Origin: Lutispora sp.
GTDB taxonomy: Bacteria; Bacillota; Clostridia; Lutisporales; Lutisporaceae
DNA: 7,483 nucleotides
Reading direction: 5' to 3'
Assembly: GCA_030834765.1 (NCBI GenBank)
Contig: JAUQXG010000451.1
Span: 1-7,483, forward strand
Shown: piece by piece, positions 1 through 4,421 of the stretch
How positions within the stretch are numbered: the stretch's first letter is position 1
Layout of the letters: each line of letters starts with the position of its first letter
The notes under the pieces: generated by a model
What the model saw: only the letters and a program-made list of their open reading frames with translations
Databases searched by the model: none
What the model was told of the DNA's origin: nothing
Made by a program: the position numbers and the translations under genes

Positions 1-134
1 TACTTGTAGATGGATTTGTAACTTGTGTGTGTGTAGATGAAGATGGAAACAAGATGCCTCATCATATTGTTCTTGAAGAACCTAAAGATGAAGAGGAGAA
101 AAACTTGAGAGAAAAAGCAAGAGTTCTAAGATAA
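1..134 (+). CDS. acyl-CoA thioesterase (hotdog fold), C-terminal fragment
   Basis: The frame beginning at base 3 is open from the window edge and stops with TAA at 132-134, giving about 43 residues; the 5' part lies outside. The visible end contains GFVTCVCVDEDG, then an acidic stretch (EEPKDEEEKNL) and a basic tail ending ARVLR. This resembles the last beta strand and tail of YkhA/YciA-type acyl-CoA thioesterases, where a 'FVTFVAVDExGKPxP' strand is followed by 'PETEEEKRLYExAxxRR'. Such enzymes hydrolyse acyl-CoA to free acid and CoA in the cytoplasm. The catalytic residues would be upstream, so activity cannot be judged. A terminator follows 31 bp after the stop. The assignment rests on a short tail and is moderate. 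Confidence 0.6.
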   Translation, partial: LVDGFVTCVCVDEDGNKMPHHIVLEEPKDEEEKNLREKARVLR

Positions 135-165
135 TAAAAGATAATTTATAATAAAGTACCTATTT

Positions 166-203
166 AAAAATCAACTTATGAACTAAGTTGATTTTTATTT
201 TTT
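166..203 (+). terminator. intrinsic terminator after the thioesterase gene
   Basis: AAAAATCAACTTA (166-178) pairs perfectly with TAAGTTGATTTTT (184-196) around the 5-base loop TGAAC, giving a 13-bp stem. It is followed by ATTTTTT. It ends the transcript of the thioesterase gene and separates it from the S41 peptidase unit. Confidence 0.85.
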
Positions 204-292
204 AAAATATATACAAGACAAAGGAGTGAAGAGACTAAAAACGGTATTTTTTAGCAATAATTATGATAATAGAAATAGGGTTTAAAAAAATT

Positions 293-321
293 TTGCAATA
301 CTGCCAAAAATCTTATATAAT
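293..321 (+). promoter_or_regulatory. sigma-A promoter of the S41 peptidase gene
   Basis: A -35-like TTGCAA (293-298) is separated by exactly 17 bp from a perfect TATAAT (316-321). Transcription would start near 328, about 35 bp before the chosen ATG. It lies downstream of a strong terminator in an otherwise non-coding AT-rich stretch, which fits an independent transcription unit. Confidence 0.6.
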
Positions 322-352
322 TGTAAGGATGAAAAATTGGAAGAGATATTGT

Positions 353-359
353 GGAGGGG
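353..359 (+). promoter_or_regulatory. ribosome binding site deciding the S41 start
   Basis: GGAGGGG lies a few bases before ATG at 363, with 5 bp between the GGAGG core and the ATG. An in-frame GTG at 351 overlaps this site and has only a weak GGAAGAG upstream, so ATG 363 is the preferred start. Confidence 0.7.
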
Positions 360-362
360 AAC

Positions 363-1307
363 ATGTTGAAAGGATCTAATGAAACCAATGAAAAGGTGAA
401 AAAAGCAAGGAAAAGAAGGACTGAAATACTGTTAGGGTTTATTCTTATAGTATTTATTATATATAAATTTTCTCTATATAATTATTTCAGTTTTGTGGTA
501 CAAAAGGATGCGAAGACTATAATCAGTGATTTTGAAAGGAATTACTTGTATTCACAAAGTATAAGCACAGAAGCATATAAAAGAATGAAAAATGAAATCT
601 TGCTTGGCAGCTATACTACTAAAGAAAAACTAAATGGACTATTTCAAACTGCGATAAATAATGCCAGCGACAAGGATACAACCTTTAAATATGCAGATAT
701 CATGAAGGGTAACTTTGGTTATTCAACATATAAAAAAATGAAATTTGAAAGCAAGACCGTAAATGGAGACACTATTTATATAAAGATGGATTCCTTTGGC
801 ACTAATGCAGGTGAAAAATTTTATAAGGCATTAGATAAATTAGGAAAAAAAGAATATCTTGTAATAGATATAAGGGATAATGCCAGAGGTGATTATAGTG
901 AAGCAGTAGAGGTGGCTGACCTTCTTATACCTGAGGAATTGGATATATGCTTTATAGAAACAATGAAGGCCAAACATTATTATAACTCCGATGCTTTCTT
1001 ATTTAATTTTAAAAAGATTTTTGTTTTAGTGAATGAAAACACAGCCTCAAGTGCTGAAATGTTGGCTCTTTCCTTGAAAGAAACCTTAGGTGATAAAGTT
1101 GAACTCATAGGAAAGACTACCGCCCAAAAGTCAATAGGCAAATTTTACAAAGAATATTATAATAAGATTGAGTTTGACATCGTTACATTAAAGTGGTCTG
1201 TAAAGGGGAAATCAGCAGAAGCTTTAAGTGAATATTTAGGAAAGTACTCAAACAGTAGTTTTGAGAAGTTAGATGATTATATGGCGCAAGTAAATACATT
1301 GAAGTAG
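363..1307 (+). CDS. membrane-anchored S41-family peptidase homologue, no PDZ domain
   Basis: The product has 314 residues from ATG 363; a GTG at 351 would add four. A basic N-terminus is followed by one membrane segment at about residues 21-39, so the rest should face outside. The region of residues 105-300 resembles the C-terminal-processing-peptidase (S41) core. It has a strand-turn IDIRDNARG at about 168-176, a TASSAEM motif with Ser229 at the usual nucleophile position, and GKTTAQKS with Lys256 at the usual general-base position. The Ser-Lys distance is 27, against 25 in Prc or CtpB. Deviations are clear: the canonical NPGG is NARG, and the Gln that lies four residues after the Lys in CtpB is Lys260. 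There is no recognisable PDZ domain; about 70 residues of unassigned sequence sit between membrane segment and core. It appears monocistronic, with its own promoter and terminator. Substrate is unknown, and it could be a degenerate or non-proteolytic member. Confidence 0.75.
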   Translation: MLKGSNETNEKVKKARKRRTEILLGFILIVFIIYKFSLYNYFSFVVQKDAKTIISDFERNYLYSQSISTEAYKRMKNEILLGSYTTKEKLNGLFQTAINNASDKDTTFKYADIMKGNFGYSTYKKMKFESKTVNGDTIYIKMDSFGTNAGEKFYKALDKLGKKEYLVIDIRDNARGDYSEAVEVADLLIPEELDICFIETMKAKHYYNSDAFLFNFKKIFVLVNENTASSAEMLALSLKETLGDKVELIGKTTAQKSIGKFYKEYYNKIEFDIVTLKWSVKGKSAEALSEYLGKYSNSSFEKLDDYMAQVNTLK

Positions 1308-1327
1308 TTATTTTATTTGATATGTTT

Positions 1328-1377
1328 AAAGTCTTAATAGCTGAAACTGTGGCAGTTATTAAGACTTTTATTTTTTA
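1328..1377 (+). terminator. intrinsic terminator of the S41 gene
   Basis: AAAGTCTTAATAGCTG (1328-1343) pairs with CAGTTATTAAGACTTT (1353-1368), a 16-bp stem with a single G.U wobble and a 9-base loop, followed by TATTTTTT. It also lies just after the stop of the convergent ZIP gene. Read from the minus strand, however, only three T follow the stem before AAACAT, so it should act mainly on the plus strand. Confidence 0.85.
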
Positions 1378-1384
1378 AGAAGTT

Positions 1385-2200
1385 TTATCCAAGGGTACTA
1401 TCAAGAAACATCATAATAACAAAACCAACTAAAAGTGCATAAGTAGCAGGTTTAGAATGAGCATCATGAGTTTGAGTTTCAGGGATGATCTCATGGCTTA
1501 TGACAAAAAGCATGGCACCTGCTGCGAAAGCTAGAGCTAAGGGAAGCAGTGGCTTAGCTATTTGAACCAATAAAATTCCTAATATTCCACCGATGGGCTC
1601 TACTAAACCTGTTCCAAGGGCCACAAGAAAAGCTTTACCCTTTCCGAAATTTTCTCTGATTAGAGGTAAGGCTACAGCCAATCCTTCAGGTAAGTTCTGA
1701 AGACCTATACCTATTGCAATACTAAGACCATTGATGATATCACCATCTCCGAAACCTACTCCAACTGCAAGACCTTCAGGGAAATTATGCACAGTTATAG
1801 CTATTACAAACAGCCATACCTTTCGCATTCTGTTATGAAAGCGTAGTGTTTCTTCATTACTTAGTTCCTTTCCGTTCATTGCATTTGATAAAAGGTTTGT
1901 ATTTGGGAAAAACTTGTCAACAACATCAAGAAAGATTCCTCCAAGTAATATTCCTACAACGGCTATAGAAGCACCTTTTATACCACCGCCACCTTTTTCG
2001 ATTGCAGGTATAATAAGACTAAAAGAAGTAGCTGCTAACATAACACCAGCTGCTATTCCAAGTGCCATGTCTAGGAATTTTCTTGATATGTTTGTAGTGA
2101 AAAAGATAGGTAAAGCACCAGCGGAAGTTGCTAAACCCGTCAACAAGCTTGCCACAATACCAACAGTTAATATGTTAAATTGTGATAAAAACTCTACCAT
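1385..2200 (-). CDS. ZIP family divalent metal transporter (GufA/ZupT type)
   Basis: The 271-residue membrane protein moves divalent metals such as zinc across the cytoplasmic membrane, as known for the ZIP family. Signature motifs are HNFPEG at 138-143, QNLPEG at 168-173, Glu201 in a VEPIGG helix, and SHEIIPE at about 235-241. As I recall the BbZIP structure, its metal ligands (H177, N178, E181, Q207, E211, E240, H275, E276) map here with a constant offset of 39 to H138, N139, E142, Q168, E172, E201, H236 and E237. BbZIP D208 becomes Asn169. About eight hydrophobic segments are visible, and the loop at 99-127 lacks the His-rich stretch of many ZIPs. The start at ATG 2200 is preferred because AGGAGG lies 6 bp upstream; a TTG at 2225-2227 would add nine residues that overlap this ribosome site. 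Metal preference cannot be read from sequence. Confidence 0.92.
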   Translation of the reverse strand: MVEFLSQFNILTVGIVASLLTGLATSAGALPIFFTTNISRKFLDMALGIAAGVMLAATSFSLIIPAIEKGGGGIKGASIAVVGILLGGIFLDVVDKFFPNTNLLSNAMNGKELSNEETLRFHNRMRKVWLFVIAITVHNFPEGLAVGVGFGDGDIINGLSIAIGIGLQNLPEGLAVALPLIRENFGKGKAFLVALGTGLVEPIGGILGILLVQIAKPLLPLALAFAAGAMLFVISHEIIPETQTHDAHSKPATYALLVGFVIMMFLDSTLG

Positions 2201-2206
2201 GGTTGA

Positions 2207-2212
2207 CCTCCT
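2207..2212 (-). promoter_or_regulatory. ribosome binding site deciding the ZIP start
   Basis: On the minus strand AGGAGG lies 6 bases before ATG at 2200-2198. It falls inside the extension that would be read from the in-frame TTG at 2227, which argues against the longer form. Confidence 0.8.
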
Positions 2213-2264
2213 ACTATGTTTATACAATATATAGTATGGCTACCTCATATTTAAGTGACAAAAT

Positions 2265-2294
2265 GTTATAAGAATATATGTATAGATTTATCAA
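2265..2294 (-). promoter_or_regulatory. candidate promoter of the ZIP gene
   Basis: On the minus strand TTGATA (2294-2289) is followed after 18 bp by TATAAC (2270-2265), or after 16 bp by TTATAA (2272-2267). A transcript would start near 2258 and carry a leader of about 58 bases to the ATG. AT-richness makes chance matches likely, so confidence is limited. Confidence 0.4.
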
Positions 2295-2297
2295 CAA

Positions 2298-2336
2298 TTG
2301 ACGAGACATAATGGAACATATAAGGTATAATATAAT
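2298..2336 (+). promoter_or_regulatory. candidate promoter of the DMT gene
   Basis: Two overlapping perfect TATAAT boxes occur at 2326-2331 and 2331-2336. A TTGACG at 2298-2303 is a good -35 sequence but lies 22 bp from the first box, longer than usual; TATAAG at 2319-2324 gives 15 bp. The -35 candidate sits 3 bp from that of the divergent ZIP promoter, so a regulator bound here could affect both genes. Confidence 0.4.
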
Positions 2337-2353
2337 GTGCATTAAATTCCAAC

Positions 2354-2408
2354 TTTAAGTTTGTTTCATTATCATATTAGAAAAATGAAATGATATGAAA
2401 AGCTTAAA
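2354..2408 (+). promoter_or_regulatory. imperfect hairpin in the probable leader of the DMT gene
   Basis: TTTAAG (2354-2359), TTTCAT (2364-2369) and ATCAT (2371-2375) can pair in order with CTTAAA (2403-2408), ATGAAA (2395-2400) and ATGAT (2390-2394). That leaves a small internal loop, a one-base bulge and a 14-base loop. There is no T tract, so this is not an intrinsic terminator. It matches no riboswitch class I recognise. Confidence 0.35.
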
Positions 2409-2456
2409 TGAAGAAGGATGAGATACATTAGGTGAAATGATTTCAGGAGGATTCAT

Positions 2457-2888
2457 ATGCTAGGTATTATATATGCCACAGTTGCAGGTATTTTAGTTAG
2501 CTTGCAGGTAGTTTTTAATAATCAAGTTAGTGAAAAGATCGGTATATGGGAAACTACAACTATAGTCCACTTATTAGGATTGACTCTTTCAGCCAGCCTT
2601 TTATTTTTTGCTGGAGATGGAAGCTTTAGTAGAATGGGTGAAGTAAATAAGCTTTATTTAGTAGGTGGTTTTTTTGGTGCTATTATTGTTTTTAGTTCCA
2701 TGAAAGCTATGTCAATGCTTGGGGCAGCATATTCCATGTCTATAATGCTAGTGGCCCAGCTTGTTATTGCCTTGCTTATAGATATATTTGGACTATTTGG
2801 TACAGAAAAGATACATTTAGATATTACTAAACCATTAGGAGTAGTTGTAATGATTATTGGAATAATAATCTTTAAATGCAGAGGATAA
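2457..2888 (+). CDS. YdcZ-type DMT family membrane protein (DUF606)
   Basis: The product has 143 residues and about five membrane segments (roughly 2-21, 34-53, 67-87, 90-115, 126-141), the length and topology of YdcZ/DUF606 proteins in the drug/metabolite transporter superfamily. Family-like features are the early LQVVFNNQVSEKIG segment, GGFFGAIIVFSS at about 69-80, and a late AQLVIALLIDIFGLFG followed by a glycine-rich last helix. Being half the size of ten-helix DMT proteins, it presumably acts as a dimer, which is inference. The start is firm: AGGAGG ends 6 bp before ATG 2457. It is divergent from the ZIP gene and shares its control region. The transported compound is unknown; metal, drug or metabolite export are all possible. 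Confidence 0.85.
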   Translation: MLGIIYATVAGILVSLQVVFNNQVSEKIGIWETTTIVHLLGLTLSASLLFFAGDGSFSRMGEVNKLYLVGGFFGAIIVFSSMKAMSMLGAAYSMSIMLVAQLVIALLIDIFGLFGTEKIHLDITKPLGVVVMIIGIIIFKCRG

Positions 2889-2901
2889 TTTATGAAGAAA
2901 A

Positions 2902-2942
2902 AGGCAAAGCCAAAAGGCTACGCCTCTATTAATTTAATTTTT
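2902..2942 (+). terminator. weak terminator or attenuator after the DMT gene
   Basis: AGGC (2902-2905) pairs with GCCT (2922-2925), and inside it AGCC (2908-2911) pairs with GGCT (2916-2919) across AAAA, leaving a two-by-two internal loop. The following CTATTAATTTAATTTTT is T-rich but interrupted. Termination would be partial at best, which would let some transcription through into the downstream genes. Confidence 0.35.
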
Positions 2943-2943
2943 A

Positions 2944-2958
2944 TGCAGCATAGCTGCA
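2944..2958 (+). promoter_or_regulatory. small perfect palindrome before the 51-aa gene
   Basis: TGCAGC and GCTGCA flank ATA in a perfect 6-bp stem, ending 3 bases before the ribosome site AGAGG (2962-2966) of the next gene. It could be an RNA hairpin affecting translation or a short operator. The evidence is the symmetry alone. Confidence 0.3.
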
Positions 2959-2971
2959 GAAAGAGGTAAAA

Positions 2972-3127
2972 ATGGAAAATAAAAATATAGAAATGATGAA
3001 AAAACTTATTGAGGAAAAGAAGAAGAAGGGTTCAGTGAAAAACCCAATACCCAGAGCAAACACTAGAATTGGTGAAACAAGAAAAGCGATCAAAAGCGGT
3101 AAAACAGGTGGATTATTTGATAAGTAA
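2972..3127 (+). CDS. small basic protein, 51 aa, unrecognised
   Basis: ATG 2972 is preceded by AGAGG at 2962-2966 with 5 bp spacing, and the frame runs 51 codons to TAA 3125-3127. The first 20 residues are a lysine/glutamate-rich, probably helical stretch (MMKKLIEEKKKKG). The remainder is basic and low in hydrophobics (NPIPRANTRIGETRKA) and ends with a glycine-rich tail, SGKTGGLFDK. There is no membrane segment or signal peptide, so it should be cytoplasmic. I do not recognise a named family; short Firmicute proteins with 'GGLFDK'-like tails seem familiar, but I cannot name one. The stop is 14 bp before the WG-repeat gene, so the two are very likely co-transcribed. A gene is supported by the ribosome site, lysine-rich clostridial codon use and tight spacing. 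The longer antisense frame here is a shadow. Confidence 0.7.
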   Translation: MENKNIEMMKKLIEEKKKKGSVKNPIPRANTRIGETRKAIKSGKTGGLFDK

Positions 3128-3141
3128 AGAAGGGGATTAAG

Positions 3142-4152
3142 ATGATGGAAGAAGAGAAGGCGCTTTATCCAATAAAAATGAATGGCAAATACGGGTTTAT
3201 AGATAAGACTGGAGCAATATGTATTGAACCTGTATTTGATTATGCTGAGGATTTTAACGGCGAATTTGCCATGATAAGCATTGGAGAACAGTTTGGTTTT
3301 ATAGATAAAAAAGGACAGCATATCGTTGAAGCTAAATTCGATGATGCATACGATTTTAGCGAAGGGCTAGCTGTAGTAGAAAGTGCCAATAAAAAGGGAT
3401 ATGTAGATGGCTCTGGAAATTTAATAATAGATACAATATATGATGATGCTTTTAAGTTTTCCGAAGGACTTGCTGCCGTAAAAGTAAATTATAAATGGGG
3501 ATATATAAACAAAGAAGGAAAAATAGCCATTACGCCTCAGTTTTTAGATGCATATGACTTTAGCGAATCCTTTGCATTGGTACAATCTGGAGGAAAGCTA
3601 GGTTATATAGATAAAACAGGAAATATGGTTATAGAACCAAATTATGATTCTGCATATAGATTTTCAGAAGGGTTAGCGGCAGTGCAGTGGGGAAATGATT
3701 ATGGGTACATAGATAAAAAAGGAACTTTGGTTATTTCACCTAAATATTATTCAGCTTATGATTTCTCAGAAGGCTTAGCAGTTGTTGAAACGAAAAATAA
3801 GTTTGGCTTTATAAACAAGAAAGGCGAAATGATCATACCTCCCAAATATGATGAAGCAGATAGTTTTTATGAAGGTTTTGCAAGAGTATCTATGGAAAAC
3901 AAATATGGATTAATTAATCAATTCGGAAAAGAAATCATTCCGATTAAATATGATGATATAGATACTTTAAGAGAAGATAGGATAGCCGTAGAAGTAAAGG
4001 GAAAATGGGGCTTTGTAGATAAAGAAGATAAATTTATAATAGAGCCGGCTTTTGATGAAGCATCAGGGTATGTGGATGGAGTTGCTAAAGTTGTATTTGA
4101 AAATAGAATCAGGTATATAGATAAAGCTGGGGAATATATTTGGAAAAGATAA
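3142..4152 (+). CDS. WG-repeat protein, nine 34-residue units
   Basis: The 336-residue product is almost entirely WG (KWG) repeats. After a 16-residue N-terminus, nine units of exactly 34 residues start at 17, 51, 85, 119, 153, 187, 221, 255 and 289, followed by a 14-residue cap. Each unit has an aromatic-Gly-aromatic start followed by I(D/N)KxG, then I-x-P-x-(Y/F)D-x-A, and usually F-S-E-G-L-A-x-V. The core units 2, 3, 5 and 6 are most alike; units 8 and 9 diverge. There is no signal peptide or membrane segment, so a cytoplasmic location is likely, unlike some secreted WG proteins. WG repeats are thought to form beta-rich folds; their function is mostly unknown, with protein binding a common guess. 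The start ATG 3142 has AAGGGG 6 bp upstream; a second ATG follows directly. It lies 14 bp after the 51-aa gene. Confidence 0.93.
   Translation: MMEEEKALYPIKMNGKYGFIDKTGAICIEPVFDYAEDFNGEFAMISIGEQFGFIDKKGQHIVEAKFDDAYDFSEGLAVVESANKKGYVDGSGNLIIDTIYDDAFKFSEGLAAVKVNYKWGYINKEGKIAITPQFLDAYDFSESFALVQSGGKLGYIDKTGNMVIEPNYDSAYRFSEGLAAVQWGNDYGYIDKKGTLVISPKYYSAYDFSEGLAVVETKNKFGFINKKGEMIIPPKYDEADSFYEGFARVSMENKYGLINQFGKEIIPIKYDDIDTLREDRIAVEVKGKWGFVDKEDKFIIEPAFDEASGYVDGVAKVVFENRIRYIDKAGEYIWKR
3190..4107 (+). repeat. 102-bp coding periodicity (nine WG repeats)
   Basis: Nine consecutive 102-bp units encode the 34-residue WG repeats without any insertion or deletion. The protein motif FSEGLA recurs at units 2, 3, 5 and 6, but its codons differ each time (for example AGC GAA GGG CTA, TCC GAA GGA CTT, TCA GAA GGC TTA). 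The repeats are therefore old and diverged at the DNA level. Confidence 0.9.
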
Positions 4153-4202
4153 GCTTTTATGTTAAATGGGATGATATCAATAAGCTACGCTGGAGGATAT
4201 AA

Positions 4203-4400
4203 ATGATGAATGGAAATAATCGCATAGATATAAAACCAGGCGCTCGTGTTTTTGTAGTCCAAAAGCAAGACCAGGTTAATGGTAAACGAACAGAAGGAGT
4301 TGTTCAAAAGATACTTACGAACTCCCAGACTCACCCTCATGGAATAAAAGTTATGCTTGAAAGCGGAATTGTTGGTCGAGTAAAAGAAGTCGTCAAGTAA
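4203..4400 (+). CDS. ywbE: YwbE family protein (DUF2196)
   Basis: The 65-residue product matches the full length of the YwbE/DUF2196 family. It has the N-terminal MNGxNRxDIKPG, the central QKQDQVNGKRTEGVV, the highly typical LTNSQTHPHGIKV and the C-terminal ESGIVGRVKEV. It is a small soluble, probably beta-barrel-like protein. The biochemical role of the family is not established to my knowledge. GGAGG at 4192-4196 lies 6 bp from ATG 4203; the family start corresponds to the second ATG at 4206, so either may be used. It follows the WG-repeat gene by 50 bp with no terminator and may be co-transcribed. It converges on the LTA synthase gene, whose stop is only 21 bp away. Confidence 0.92.
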   Translation: MMNGNNRIDIKPGARVFVVQKQDQVNGKRTEGVVQKILTNSQTHPHGIKVMLESGIVGRVKEVVK

Positions 4401-4421
4401 AAATATTTGTACGGCAGTATC

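Noticed and set aside
24..34. TG dinucleotide run in the thioesterase end, considered as a phase-variable tract
   Set aside because: Only about five units and within coding sequence reading Cys-Val-Cys-Val; too short to suggest contingency switching.
260..270. ATTATGATAAT palindrome upstream of the S41 promoter, considered as a Fur/PerR-type operator
   Set aside because: The best alignment to a 7-1-7 Fur box matches only about 10 of 14 positions, which is easily reached by chance in this AT-rich stretch.
226..285. 19-codon frame from GTG 226 (KRLKTVFFSNN and on)
   Set aside because: The AAGGAG directly abuts the GTG with no spacing, and the frame lies before the mapped promoter; nothing supports translation.
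351..362. GTG at 351 as the start of the S41 gene
   Set aside because: It overlaps the strong GGAGGGG that is well placed for ATG 363 and has only a weak ribosome site of its own.
1914..2234. 106-codon open frame on the plus strand opposite the ZIP gene
   Set aside because: It is antisense to clear ZIP coding sequence; its composition (Pro, Ile, Ala, Thr) reflects the complement of membrane-helix codons, with no ribosome site.
2943..2969. Eight-codon frame ATG CAG CAT AGC TGC and on, a possible leader peptide before the 51-aa gene
   Set aside because: There is no ribosome site upstream, and the codons show no repeated amino acid typical of attenuation peptides.
2941..3321. 126-codon minus-strand frame with a hydrophobic product
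   Set aside because: It is the complement of lysine-rich coding sequence (runs of AAG and AAA become Phe and Leu) and overlaps the WG-repeat gene and the well-supported 51-aa gene.
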